From positions 1 to 64,000 of the forward strand of contig NZ_JAQMWQ010000015.1 in NCBI RefSeq assembly GCF_030403775.1: DNA of 64,000 nt, in the 5' to 3' direction. Origin of the DNA: Paenibacillus sp. BSR1-1. Its GTDB lineage: Bacteria; Bacillota; Bacilli; Bacillales; Cytobacillaceae. Position numbers and translations under genes: made by a program. The notes under the pieces were generated by a model. It searched no databases. It had not been told where the DNA came from and worked only from the letters and a program-made list of their open reading frames with translations. Shown here in pieces: positions 7,874 through 15,567 of the stretch; position 1 is the first letter of the stretch; each line of letters begins with the position of its first letter.

Positions 7874-8098
7874 TTAATAACTATCTTCACTTTTTTCCAT
7901 ATCTGCTCTATTTTCGAACCAATTTGTAACTTGCGTTAGGATGGCAAATACTACAAAAAAATTCATGGCCCAGACATTAATAAAAGGTGTTAGGCCTCCA
8001 AATTCAATTGTTTCATACCCTTTTAGCTTCATTATTAATAAAGACTCTACAAAAATAAGAATAAATCCGACCACACCTGCAATTGCCGCCCTTATCAT
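7874..8098 (-). CDS. Small two-helix membrane protein
   Basis: This 74-residue protein of unknown function has two predicted membrane helices (about residues 3-24 and 38-58) and an acidic C-terminal tail ending EKSEDSY. AGGAGGGG precedes the ATG. It stands alone on the minus strand. Its stop codon is part of the TTTATTAA target site of MITE B, so the insertion left the frame intact. Confidence 0.65.
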   Translation of the reverse strand: MIRAAIAGVVGFILIFVESLLIMKLKGYETIEFGGLTPFINVWAMNFFVVFAILTQVTNWFENRADMEKSEDSY

Positions 8099-8218
8099 TG
8101 AATTCCCCTCCTAAACTTATTCTATATCAACAATATTATGTTGGAATTTTGACAATTTTTTGAACATCCTTACTCTTATTATATTTCATTTTTTAATGAA
8201 TCAAAACCATAAAATAAA

Positions 8219-8256
8219 TAAAAAGAGGAGCAGCAGCAGCTTCTCCCCTGAAAATT
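8219..8256 (-). terminator. Probable terminator
   Basis: On the minus strand GGGGAGAAGC and GCTGCTCCTC form an imperfect stem followed by TTTTT. It lies just past the stop codon at 8266. Confidence 0.5.
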
Positions 8257-8265
8257 TAATTTCAA

Positions 8266-8466
8266 TTAATCAACTTTTCTATCATTATTACCAAGGACTT
8301 TTATTAATAAATCTAGTTTCTCATTTCTCTCCTGATCCAACTTTGTTTTTTCATTCATAAACCTTATTGTTCTGACAACAAAGTATATACTAAAAACCAA
8401 AATTACCAAATAAAGTAAAATAGGAATAATTGCAAAAAGACCAAATATATTGCCATTGTCCATCAT
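8266..8466 (-). CDS. Small single-helix membrane protein
   Basis: A 66-residue protein with one membrane helix (FGLFAIIPILLYLVILVFSI) followed by a charged helix (NEKTKLDQERNEKLDLLIKVL) that may form a coiled coil. The ATG at 8466 follows GGAGGG by 6 bases; an upstream ATG at 8499 adds 11 residues but lacks a site. Similar small proteins are common in Bacillus and uncharacterised. Confidence 0.6.
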   Translation of the reverse strand: MMDNGNIFGLFAIIPILLYLVILVFSIYFVVRTIRFMNEKTKLDQERNEKLDLLIKVLGNNDRKVD

Positions 8467-8574
8467 CAAAAGCCCTCCGATTTTATGTAAATCTTCCATT
8501 ATTATACATTAATTTACTGGACTTTTGTTACAATGGGGACAATTTTGTAAGAGGTAATCCGCGAATTCCTAAGA

Positions 8575-9396
8575 CTATTTAACCCAATGTTCAGGAATCC
8601 TTAATGAATCAGGTAATTTCGTATGAATATCGCCCTTAGCCGAGTTAACTTGTGCTTGTGTTAAAAAGAAACTTCCGGTTAAATTAGCACCGCTTACATC
8701 TGCGTCTCTTAAGTCTGCACCGATAAAATCGACTACTCTCATATCGGCTTCCCTGAGGTCAGCTGCAATGAGCAAGGCTCCTCTCAAGTTCGAACCTCTT
8801 AGGTCTGCACCTTTTAACTTTGCACCTAAAAAGTCTCTTCCCTTACTTATTTTTTTGTTTTTCTTTTGAAAAACCTTTGATCGTACAAGTTCACTTGTGC
8901 GGAGAAGTAAATCATTAACGACGGCTCTATGACCCGGTATATCAAGTTCTAGGATAGATTTTGGCTTCAAATTAGTGAGAGATTCTGTTTTTTCTAAAGC
9001 ATTTTGCAATTCTTCATATATAGGCTTTGCATCCTCCAAACCATGTGCTTCATTTAAATAGCAAAGCATTTCATGGAGCTGCTGCATAATAGGAAAGACC
9101 TCAAACATTTCTTTGGCCAGCTCTGGGTGTTCACGCCAATCGTTCCCATCATAGGTGATTTTTGATACCTTTTGACCTGCACCAAAGCATTCATAAACAG
9201 CACAGCCTCGAAACCCTTTATTTCTAAGATTTTTATGAATACCGCAGCGATAATCGGATTGCAAATTCCGACAAGGGGTACCTCCTTCCTTATCGAAAGC
9301 AAAATCGGCGGACTTCGCATAAGGCAAAGCCACACAACACAAACCAAAACAATTTTCACAGTCGGCTTTTAACTTATTTATTACTTGAGTTGACAA
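8575..9396 (-). CDS. Pentapeptide-repeat protein with Cys-rich N-terminus
   Basis: The 273-residue protein opens with a cysteine cluster (DCENCFGLCC at 13-22, then PCRNL, YRCGIH and GCAVYEC), which could bind metal or an iron-sulfur cluster. A helical middle follows, then about eight A(D/N)LxX pentapeptide repeats (KGADLRGSNLRGALL onward, roughly residues 194-245), predicted to fold as a right-handed beta-helix. The start is TTG behind GAGGAAG. Function is unknown; some pentapeptide proteins bind gyrase, but nothing here links this one to quinolones. Confidence 0.75.
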   Translation of the reverse strand: MSTQVINKLKADCENCFGLCCVALPYAKSADFAFDKEGGTPCRNLQSDYRCGIHKNLRNKGFRGCAVYECFGAGQKVSKITYDGNDWREHPELAKEMFEVFPIMQQLHEMLCYLNEAHGLEDAKPIYEELQNALEKTESLTNLKPKSILELDIPGHRAVVNDLLLRTSELVRSKVFQKKNKKISKGRDFLGAKLKGADLRGSNLRGALLIAADLREADMRVVDFIGADLRDADVSGANLTGSFFLTQAQVNSAKGDIHTKLPDSLRIPEHWVK

Positions 9397-9472
9397 TACT
9401 TACACTTCCTCTAAAAATTGTACTATCTCTACTCTAATTGCAGCAGGAAAAAAATTCAATTATCAATTTTCC

Positions 9473-9497
9473 AAAAAAAAACGAGCCATATGGCTCT
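9473..9497 (-). terminator. Intrinsic terminator
   Basis: On the minus strand GAGCC-ATAT-GGCTC is followed by nine or more T. It ends the SRPBCC gene that stops at 9508. Confidence 0.8.
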
Positions 9498-9507
9498 AGA
9501 GGTAGTT

Positions 9508-9942
9508 TTATTTAACTAACCCCGCTCTTAAATTTTTAATTCCGGATTCTAAATATCCTTTTAAACAGGTAAGCATATAAACCCAGCCTTCTTTATTATC
9601 AATAATTTGATTGACAAAATCGATGTCATTTTCATTAAAGCCTTCTTCTGATACTTCAATAACAGTACTCGAATCATTTTGTTCTTCCAGCAGCATAGTC
9701 ACGGTATGTCCTTCTCCATTGGCACCCCACTGGAATACGATTTTCTTGTTTGCAACGATTTCTTTAACTTCTATATCCACCTGGGCATTGTATTCATCAT
9801 ATCTCAATGTGAATGTTTTTTCTGCTTCCCATCTTTCAGAACTTGATGAAAACCAAAAGTTTTTGATTTTTGCTGGATCAACGAATGCTTCAAATACTTC
9901 ATTAGCAGGGGCTGCTATTTTCATTTTTGTAACATTGTTCAT
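9508..9942 (-). CDS. SRPBCC (AHSA1-type) protein
   Basis: This 144-residue START-like protein has KMKIAAPANEVFEAFVDPAKIKNFWF at its N-terminus, a central EVKEIVANKKIVFQWG strand pair and the C-terminal GWVYMLTCLKGYLE helix. Such proteins bind small hydrophobic ligands. It is monocistronic and is the third SRPBCC gene in the first 10 kb. No regulator is adjacent. About 170 bp of unremarkable sequence separates it from the GNAT gene upstream. Confidence 0.8.
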   Translation of the reverse strand: MNNVTKMKIAAPANEVFEAFVDPAKIKNFWFSSSSERWEAEKTFTLRYDEYNAQVDIEVKEIVANKKIVFQWGANGEGHTVTMLLEEQNDSSTVIEVSEEGFNENDIDFVNQIIDNKEGWVYMLTCLKGYLESGIKNLRAGLVK

Positions 9943-10115
9943 TTAATGGATCGACTCTCTTTCAATAATTGATTGGGGCAATGGTATGTGGTTTCGCCAA
10001 TATATTTAATTTTACCGCAGAAAAGAAGTATTCAAACCCTGAAAATAACATTTTTTCAATCTGTGGTGCAGGTTTGCATCTCCATTGTATCTTCAGTAAT
10101 CAATCCTTCATAATC

Positions 10116-10658
10116 TTATATCCATTCGATTACCCTGATTTTCCAGATCATATGATCATAGTCTTCATCCCAATAATCCTTTAACAAGTAATCAGGATAC
10201 CCAAATTTCTTTTTCCAGATTGTTTGCGCGCTTTTATATCCACTATCTAAACAAAACTCTTTCTTCCCTGCATCTTGCAATGCAAAATACATTGCTTTCA
10301 ATAACCTGTTCCCTATTCCCATCCTTTGGTAGTCAGGGTGGACAAATACAGTACCTACTTCCAAAAGCCCTTTATATGCATTGTTGGTACAATTGCCTAT
10401 TAAATCGCTTGCAAGACCACATTCAATCGTACCGATAATTCGATCAGAATCTATGGCTATCAAAAAATATCGTTCCGCGCCATGACTTTCAAAATCACTT
10501 GCCAAATATTTTTTCTTTATCTCAATCTCATTTTCAATATCATCCAGCTTTTCCCCTATACCTTCTTTTGTAAAGGTGTCCGTAATCACCTTTCTAAAAA
10601 ATTGATTTATCTCATTTATCTCCTCAATTTTTGGCCTTCTAATCTCAACATTTAGCAC
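10116..10658 (-). CDS. GNAT-family N-acetyltransferase
   Basis: The 180-residue acetyltransferase has GNAT motif A at EVGTVFVHPDYQRMGIGNRLL (acetyl-CoA pyrophosphate loop QRMGIG) and motif B near CLDSGYKSAQTIWKKKFGY. It begins with GTG behind GGAGTGG. The substrate is not predictable. It has about 20 residues more than the minimal GNAT between the N-terminal strands and motif A. No functional neighbour is seen. Confidence 0.8.
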   Translation of the reverse strand: MLNVEIRRPKIEEINEINQFFRKVITDTFTKEGIGEKLDDIENEIEIKKKYLASDFESHGAERYFLIAIDSDRIIGTIECGLASDLIGNCTNNAYKGLLEVGTVFVHPDYQRMGIGNRLLKAMYFALQDAGKKEFCLDSGYKSAQTIWKKKFGYPDYLLKDYWDEDYDHMIWKIRVIEWI

Positions 10659-10703
10659 TAATTACCACTCCAAATTCCTTATCTGTATCGGATACTTACA
10701 TAT

Positions 10704-10731
10704 AAAAAGAGTTGACGCATCAACTCTTTTA
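10704..10731 (-). terminator. Intrinsic terminator of the yiaA-like gene
   Basis: AAAGAGTTGA and TCAACTCTTT form a 10 bp stem with a 4-base loop and TTTTT downstream on the minus strand. Confidence 0.75.
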
Positions 10732-10745
10732 AACCTCTTTTATCA

Positions 10746-11006
10746 TTAAATATCCAATTTGTCTTTTTTCCCTTTACTGTCCTCTTCATAATAGCTGTCT
10801 TCCATATCATCTTGGTTATCACGTGTAACTTTTGCGACCATAAAAGAGGAAACAATAATCCCGATTGTACCCATAAAGTAATAACCTTTAACAAATAATG
10901 GCTCTTCTAAGGTATAAAGCCCAACCAACATTAGTGCAGTAAAAATAGCGAATGCTGCCCAGGCTAAAAAAGTAAAGTGCTGTGTATTGCGCTTTCTTTT
11001 TTTCAT
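10746..11006 (-). CDS. YiaA/YiaB-family two-helix membrane protein
   Basis: The 86-residue protein has two membrane helices with the family pattern FTFLAWAAFAIFTALMLVGLY, then VKGYYFMGTIGIIVSSFMVAKVTRD, matching the YiaA/B two-helix domain. A charged tail (DDMEDSYYEEDSKGKKDK) follows. The start has GGGGG upstream. Role is unknown. It has its own terminator and faces away from the Amj gene. Confidence 0.7.
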   Translation of the reverse strand: MKKRKRNTQHFTFLAWAAFAIFTALMLVGLYTLEEPLFVKGYYFMGTIGIIVSSFMVAKVTRDNQDDMEDSYYEEDSKGKKDKLDI

Positions 11007-11082
11007 GAAATTTCCCCCATTTTTTATATATTATTACATTTATATTACCACAAATAAATAATAAAAACTTCAGCTCCATAAC

Positions 11083-11112
11083 AAAAAGGCTGCCAATATT
11101 AGCAGCCTTTTC
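11083..11112 (-). terminator. Intrinsic terminator of the amj-like gene
   Basis: AAGGCTGC and GCAGCCTT flank an 8-base loop, with TTTTT downstream on the minus strand. It lies past the stop codon at 11127. Confidence 0.75.
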
Positions 11113-11126
11113 ATTGAAGAAAGACA

Positions 11127-11942
11127 TTAAATCCACTTGGCAAACCAAGCCACATAATATGCAGCCGGAATAAACAAAAATTGGGCTGCGACTGTCCCCA
11201 AAAACTTCGAACTAATCATGGTCAAAGAGTAGCTCTTCAAGAAAATATAATCACTTTGTTCCTTCATGACTCTGTCCGCAAGCACTGAAGCTTTTGGATC
11301 AATAAACAATGTTAATAAAATCGTCGCAATGCCATTAATTATTCCTGATGACATTAAGGCAGCCTGTGCATAATCTTTAGGAACTAACATCGACGCGTAA
11401 ATGGAAGAAAGTACCCCGATTGTAAAAACAGAAGAAATAATAACATTAATTACAAAGAGGCGCTTAGGAATGGTTTTCAACGTTATTCCTTTTAGATATC
11501 TTAATCTCGGGCGTCTGAAACACAAAAATACTTTTTTGATGCCATTTCGATTAAATTGATTTCGAAATAGCGCTATTACGGAACCGCGTTGATCTGATAG
11601 CTGTACAATAGCCCTAGAAAAAATATTGATAAAGGTTGGAAAAAGAAGGATGCCAAACAACACTCCAATAGAGGTTACCCCTATTAATATCCGATATTGT
11701 TCTTCTATATAGTGTAGTTTGTTTAATTTAGGGGCCTCTGCGATTAGTTTTGCTGTTAAAGGTTGTTGAATCATTGTAGAGAACCTTGAAACAATCACTA
11801 ACGTACTAAATAAAGATAATGCAGTCGCAATTAATTTAACTCTCGCCCCTGAAATCCTTGTTGAATAGGCCAACGTCTCAATCATTGTAATGATCAATAA
11901 AAATAAAGATATTATTATTACCTTGCCTGTAATTAATGCCAT
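11127..11942 (-). CDS. amj: Amj-family lipid II flippase
   Basis: The 271-residue integral membrane protein has about six hydrophobic segments. The N-terminal SLFLLIITMIETLAYSTRISG and the later RFSTMIQQPL and SSIYASMLVPKDYAQAALMSSGIINGIATI resemble B. subtilis Amj (YdaH), the alternate lipid II flippase that can replace MurJ. The length matches. It would move lipid II across the membrane for peptidoglycan synthesis. AAGGGG precedes the ATG. In B. subtilis amj responds to envelope stress; no sigma-M site was identified here. Confidence 0.75.
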   Translation of the reverse strand: MALITGKVIIISLFLLIITMIETLAYSTRISGARVKLIATALSLFSTLVIVSRFSTMIQQPLTAKLIAEAPKLNKLHYIEEQYRILIGVTSIGVLFGILLFPTFINIFSRAIVQLSDQRGSVIALFRNQFNRNGIKKVFLCFRRPRLRYLKGITLKTIPKRLFVINVIISSVFTIGVLSSIYASMLVPKDYAQAALMSSGIINGIATILLTLFIDPKASVLADRVMKEQSDYIFLKSYSLTMISSKFLGTVAAQFLFIPAAYYVAWFAKWI

Positions 11943-12190
11943 AAAAAGCCCCTTAAAATTTATTCTAGCTGTATTATAAACTAAAATTTTTACTTTGTAC
12001 GAATTTGAAATAGATGACTATTCTAATACTCCCTCTCTAAAAGAGACATTTACCAAGATGTCTCGTTCCACATTTTTTTCGCCACAAAATTGTCAGATAT
12101 CAAACGGGATGTGTGGTTTACATCACACTATTTGATAACTAGCGAATGTACAATCGAGGTGAGTCAATTAAATGAGAAGGGGCAGGTTTT

Positions 12191-12508
12191 TTGTTAAATT
12201 TGCTGATTTTTGTTTTAATCTCAATTACTTTGGTCTTGTTGGGAATTTTTATTGATGGGCTGATGGAGTTACATAAGAAAGATGAAGAAAATAAAAAAAA
12301 TATTGTCAGAGAAGGAATCGAAGGTTATTTAGATAGAACGTTTGGATTTGGGGCTGTCAAGATATTCAAATCTTTCCTTGATGCTGAAGGCAATTTTGGC
12401 TATTTGGTTTATTTGCCGCATTACGAGTGGTTCAAATCCCCAAAATACAAATGGTATGAAGTATTTGATACCCAGAGTGGCTTTCAGCATAGTGAAATCG
12501 AAAGATAA
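12191..12508 (+). CDS. Hypothetical membrane-anchored protein
   Basis: The 105-residue protein has one N-terminal membrane helix (LLIFVLISITLVLLGIFIDGL) and a polar domain containing LDRTFGFGAVKIF and a tryptophan/tyrosine-rich end (YEWFKSPKYKWYEVFDT). The TTG start has AAGGGGCAGG about 10 bases upstream. An ATG at 12172 with a better site (GAGGTGAG) opens a 27-codon frame overlapping this start in another phase, possibly a leader ORF. Function is unknown. The inverted repeat GTGTG/CACAC lies upstream near 12110-12130. Confidence 0.55.
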   Translation: MLNLLIFVLISITLVLLGIFIDGLMELHKKDEENKKNIVREGIEGYLDRTFGFGAVKIFKSFLDAEGNFGYLVYLPHYEWFKSPKYKWYEVFDTQSGFQHSEIER

Positions 12509-12635
12509 TTTCAATCGATATGACGTAACACTCCAAAAAGGGTGTTATTTTTTTATATTTTTTTATCACACAATTGACATATTTGTAACATTAAGGACAT
12601 ATAATTTATCAATCAAATAGGAAGGAGGAGAACCA

Positions 12636-12821
12636 ATGGATAATCGGATTTTCTTATTCCTTGCTGCTATTTTATCGGGGTTTGCACTTATTAGAGTTCC
12701 TTTAGCTGATTCATTTCTTGAAAGCGTTTCACCTGTTACAGATATCATTGGCATATTAACTGTTATCGTCTTCTCACTCGTTTTAATTTACAAGGGAGTC
12801 AAAGGCTTGTTCAGTAAATAA
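12636..12821 (+). CDS. Small two-helix membrane protein
   Basis: A 61-residue hydrophobic protein with two membrane helices (about residues 5-22 and 34-55) and a basic end KGVKGLFSK. GAAGGAGGAG lies 6 bases before the ATG, a near-ideal site, so translation is well supported despite the small size. A terminator follows. No family was recognised. Confidence 0.6.
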   Translation: MDNRIFLFLAAILSGFALIRVPLADSFLESVSPVTDIIGILTVIVFSLVLIYKGVKGLFSK

Positions 12822-12835
12822 ATAGGTTAAGTGGA

Positions 12836-12866
12836 AAGCACTCAATAATATGGGTGCTTTTCTCAT
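12836..12866 (+). terminator. Probable terminator
   Basis: AAAGCAC pairs with GGTGCTTT across an 11-base loop, followed by TTCTCATTTT. It ends the small membrane gene at 12821. Confidence 0.55.
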
Positions 12867-12939
12867 TTTGTTTTAACCAAAAATGGTACTGCCCCAATAA
12901 TAAAAAACATCCCTTCACAGCAAGTGAAGAGACCAAAAT

Positions 12940-13266
12940 TCAATCCTGTTTTTCTTTTATCTGTTCGCGGATCATTTCTAGTTCTTTTAAGGAGAGTTCA
13001 CCGAGAGACTTTTTTATTTCCTCTTCTATTTCTTTTCTATTGCTCTCTCGATATCGATCCCACCATTCTCTAAGGCCTTCTGTATGATCCAGGAGGTATT
13101 CGATATCTATCTCTTCCACCTCATCGTCTGACAAGTAATTCAATGTAGCAGCTAACATGCGATTAAGGTTAGCGATTTCAGCTTCGTCATTTTCTTTTTC
13201 TGGCAATAAATCATTTGCTTCTAAGTCCGTATCCTCGTTGACTGAAGGTGCAGCTTTTCGTGGCAT
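12940..13266 (-). CDS. Hypothetical acidic helical protein
   Basis: The 108-residue, strongly charged protein is probably mostly alpha-helical, with ANLNRMLAATLNYLSDDEVEEIDIEYLLDHTEGLREWWDRYRESNR and a final coiled-coil-like SLKELEMIREQIKEKQ. The ATG at 13266 follows AAGGAG by 7 bases; the longer open frame upstream has no site. No family was recognised and no enzymatic motif is visible. It lies between small membrane genes. Confidence 0.6.
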   Translation of the reverse strand: MPRKAAPSVNEDTDLEANDLLPEKENDEAEIANLNRMLAATLNYLSDDEVEEIDIEYLLDHTEGLREWWDRYRESNRKEIEEEIKKSLGELSLKELEMIREQIKEKQD

Positions 13267-13360
13267 CGTTTCACTCCTTGCCATATATATGCATTTTAGT
13301 ATTACCATAAAAAAAATATCGATTACTTTATGAAGGATTTTTCATTTGTTAGTTCCAATA

Positions 13361-13392
13361 AAAAAAGCCCTTCCTGTGAGGGCTTTTTATCA
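13361..13392. terminator. Bidirectional terminator
   Basis: AAAAAGCCCT and AGGGCTTTTT form a perfect stem with A and T tracts on both sides. It would end the 43-residue gene at 13457 on the minus strand. Confidence 0.75.
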
Positions 13393-13456
13393 TATTAAAG
13401 GGTTATTTTTTTTAATTGCAATTCTTAGCTTTAACAAATAGCACGCTCTTAAAATA

Positions 13457-13588
13457 TTAAAACCACAATCTTTTATGATAATCATATTCTGAGATATCGA
13501 AATTCTCTTCAGTTTCTATTTTTGGGGTACACTCTTCACACGTTTCTTCTGATTGGTTATGTTCACATTGTTTAAATAATAGTTCCAT
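13457..13588 (-). CDS. 43-residue CxxC mini-protein
   Basis: This small ORF begins MELLFKQCEHNQ and continues with ETCEECTPK, giving C8, H10, C17 and C20, a possible zinc-binding set. It ends DYHKRLWF. GGAGAGGGG sits 7 bases before the ATG and a terminator follows at 13361-13392. A cre-like site lies 40 bp upstream. No family was recognised; the ribosome binding site, terminator and cysteine pattern make it a credible gene. Confidence 0.55.
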   Translation of the reverse strand: MELLFKQCEHNQSEETCEECTPKIETEENFDISEYDYHKRLWF

Positions 13589-13627
13589 AGTTTGTATCCC
13601 CTCTCCTATTTGTTACTTTTATTTTAA

Positions 13628-13641
13628 TGTAAGCGATTTCA
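13628..13641. promoter_or_regulatory. cre-like catabolite control site
   Basis: TGTAAGCGATTTCA fits the Bacillus cre consensus (TGWAARCGNTWNCA). It is 40 bp upstream of the 43-residue mini-protein gene, so CcpA may control that gene. Binding is inferred. Confidence 0.5.
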
Positions 13642-13717
13642 TTTGTCAGGTGCTTTTTACTGGAAATTATATGTTTTTAATATCACTTCTAATCCCTCTA
13701 TCAATATTTTTATGTAA

Positions 13718-13878
13718 GGCTCTTTTCGTAAACTTTGTTGCTAATAGCACTTATAAAGAATCATTTACAAAGTTTCTAGGCATTTTTCGCAAATGTTCTT
13801 ACGAAAAGATGCCACGAAGAATCTTTTTAACGGGTTGATGAATTTATACGAAAAACAACAATCCTTGCGAAAATAGCC
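13718..13878 (+). mobile_element. MITE copy C (161 bp, 8-bp target duplication)
   Basis: Ends GGCTCTTTTCG and CGAAAATAGCC are flanked by TTATGTAA at 13710-13717 and 13879-13886. It has the same orientation as copy A. Shared interior blocks include CTTACGAAAAGATGCCACGA and TACGAAAAACAACAA. A different target sequence from copies A and B confirms that the 8 bp repeat is a true duplication. The rest of 13589-13950 holds only the cre-like site and a terminator. Confidence 0.75.
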
Positions 13879-13891
13879 TTATGTAAAAAAA

Positions 13892-13922
13892 TTAGAGCAT
13901 TGGATATGTCCAATGCTCTTTT
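13892..13922. terminator. Bidirectional terminator
   Basis: AGAGCATTGGA and TCCAATGCTCT form an 11 bp stem with loop TATG. T-runs flank it on both strands. It would end the minus-strand gene stopping at 13951. Confidence 0.75.
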
Positions 13923-13950
13923 TTGTGTCTTTTGTATTAAGTGTTTTCTA

Positions 13951-14211
13951 TTAAAAAAAGAATGGAGAGAATCCAAATCCAACAAACGGGAAGAAAACAG
14001 GTGGTCTAAAAAACCGCGGTCTAAAGAACGGTCTTGGACCAAAAAAGCCAAATCCGTATCCATCATTCGAACTGGAAGAACCTAATTCCTCAATCTCAAG
14101 ACCATCTTTCCTTACTTTTACAACTCTTCCTACTGACCATTCACCTTGATTATCTTTAAACTGAATCATTTTGCCCTCTAGATGCTGCGCTTGCTCATAA
14201 TTTAAATTCAT
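13951..14211 (-). CDS. Small protein with Phe/Pro/Gly-rich tail
   Basis: The 86-residue protein has an SH3-like N-terminal half (GKMIQFKDNQGEWSVGRVVKVRKDGLEIEEL) and a low-complexity tail rich in F, P, G and R (repeats like GPRPFFRPRFFRPP). This combination resembles small surface or spore-associated proteins of Bacillus, but no function is known. The ATG at 14211 follows AAGGAGG by 7 bases; a TTG one codon upstream is less likely. It is divergent from the DMT operon. Confidence 0.6.
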   Translation of the reverse strand: MNLNYEQAQHLEGKMIQFKDNQGEWSVGRVVKVRKDGLEIEELGSSSSNDGYGFGFFGPRPFFRPRFFRPPVFFPFVGFGFSPFFF

Positions 14212-14313
14212 CAAGATTCCTCCTTATTTGAACATACTTTAATGTATGGAGGATGTCCTTAACGTGTAAAGGCAAATTACCTAACTTTGTCCAAAATTTA
14301 TTTTTAACACTTC

Positions 14314-14327
14314 AGGACATATGTCCT
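14314..14327. promoter_or_regulatory. Palindromic operator upstream of the DMT/Crp operon
   Basis: AGGACATATGTCCT is a perfect 14 bp palindrome 59 bp upstream of the first transporter gene. A partial copy (AGGATGTCCT) is at 14250-14259. The Crp-like regulator encoded in the operon is the likely ligand, inferred from position and dyad size. Confidence 0.5.
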
Positions 14328-14385
14328 TTCCAAGAATATGCATCTGTCTTTTAATAAAGTTAGAAACATGTGGAGGTGAGGAAAA

Positions 14386-14811
14386 TTGAAAGGTATATTA
14401 TTCGCCTTCTTAGGTGGAGCCTTTATTACACTCCAAGGGGTGGCCAATACTAGAATTAGCCAGGATATTGGTACATGGCAGGCTGCGACTATTACACAGT
14501 TAACTGGATTTATCATGGCCTTGGTGATTCTAATATTCGTTCGGGACCGAAAATGGAAAAGATTTAAGCAAGTGAAACCTTTATATTTGGCTGGCGGAGC
14601 ATTTGCTGCCATTGTTATCTTCAGTAATGTGACGGCAATTCAAAGAATAGGGGTTACTTTTACGGTATCCGCCATGCTGATTGCGCAGCTGGTGCTGACC
14701 TATATCATTGACAGTAACGGATGGTTTGGCACAATCAAGCAGAAGATAAAGCTGCCACAATTTATCGGCATCGGTCTGATGATAGCAGGTGTAGTGATTT
14801 TAAGATTTTAA
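14386..14811 (+). CDS. YdcZ-type DMT transporter, first subunit
   Basis: The 141-residue protein with four to five membrane helices belongs to the short DMT family (YdcZ, DUF606). It opens FAFLGGAFITLQGVANTRIS and ends with a LPQFIGIGLMIAGVVILRF helix. Short DMT proteins work as dimers; the substrate is unknown. The TTG start follows GGAGGTGAGG. It is the first gene of an operon with a Crp-like regulator and a second YdcZ protein, suggesting a heterodimeric exporter controlled from within the operon. Confidence 0.8.
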   Translation: MKGILFAFLGGAFITLQGVANTRISQDIGTWQAATITQLTGFIMALVILIFVRDRKWKRFKQVKPLYLAGGAFAAIVIFSNVTAIQRIGVTFTVSAMLIAQLVLTYIIDSNGWFGTIKQKIKLPQFIGIGLMIAGVVILRF

Positions 14812-14829
14812 CTGAGGTGAGTCCGGAAA

Positions 14830-15525
14830 ATGAGGGAAATCAATGACTTTAAACAAGTTAAATCATATTTGTCAGCTTATCAAATTGAATCGATATTTAA
14901 TGAACAAATATTACCGCATTTGTCGCTCTACACCTTCGAACAGGGGGAATTTATTTGTTCCCAAGGGCAGGCTTCCCAATATTTGTATGTACTCGTTAAA
15001 GGGAAAATTAAAGTTTATACCACTTCAGCAGAAGGAAGAACCCTTATTCTTTCATTTAAGACACCTCTTGAGGTGATCGGGGATATTGAATACGTGCAGG
15101 ATATAAACATTATTAATACAGTTGAGGCCGTATCATCTGTTCAAATGATCGGAGTTCAGTATCATTGGCTGAGAAAATACGGAAGAGATCATGCCCCTCT
15201 TCTGCAATTTTTACTAGATATCATTACTCAAAAATTTCACCTTAAAACGAATTCTATGAGCTTCAATTTATTGTATCCAGTGGAAGTACGGTTCGCCAGT
15301 TATTTATTATCTGTCTCTTTTAATGAATCCGATTCTTTGAACAAAGAGCAGCTGAGGATCAGTATAAAGGATGCCGCGAACTTTATTGGAACCAGTTACC
15401 GGCATCTCAATCGGGTCATCGGTCAGTTTTGTACAGAAGGTTTAATTGAACGAAATAAAGGTTTCATTCTTGTTAAGGACAGAGAAGGATTACGGGCTCT
15501 TGCAGGCGATAATATTTACGAATAG
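14830..15525 (+). CDS. Crp/Fnr-family regulator (YeiL-like)
   Basis: The 231-residue regulator has an N-terminal cyclic-nucleotide-binding-like beta-roll (FEQGEFICSQGQASQYLYVLVKGKIKVY, residues 36-63) and a C-terminal winged helix (ISIKDAANFIGTSYRHLNRVIGQFCTEGLIERNKGFI). It resembles YeiL. No cysteine cluster for an iron-sulfur centre is evident. It sits between two DMT subunits with GAGGTGAG before its ATG. The effector is unknown; it probably acts at the palindrome upstream of the operon. Confidence 0.8.
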   Translation: MREINDFKQVKSYLSAYQIESIFNEQILPHLSLYTFEQGEFICSQGQASQYLYVLVKGKIKVYTTSAEGRTLILSFKTPLEVIGDIEYVQDINIINTVEAVSSVQMIGVQYHWLRKYGRDHAPLLQFLLDIITQKFHLKTNSMSFNLLYPVEVRFASYLLSVSFNESDSLNKEQLRISIKDAANFIGTSYRHLNRVIGQFCTEGLIERNKGFILVKDREGLRALAGDNIYE

Positions 15526-15567
15526 ACTTTTCCCGATAAAGATTTAAATAATTAAGGAGTTGAGAAT

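Noticed and set aside
12172..12255. 27-codon ORF with a good GAGGTGAG site before the gene at 12191
   Set aside because: Its sequence shows no recognisable feature and it overlaps the real membrane-protein start in another frame; noted only as a possible leader.
13650..13838. 62-residue plus-strand ORF
   Set aside because: It reads into the MITE at 13718 and has no proper ribosome binding site, so it is a by-product of the insertion.
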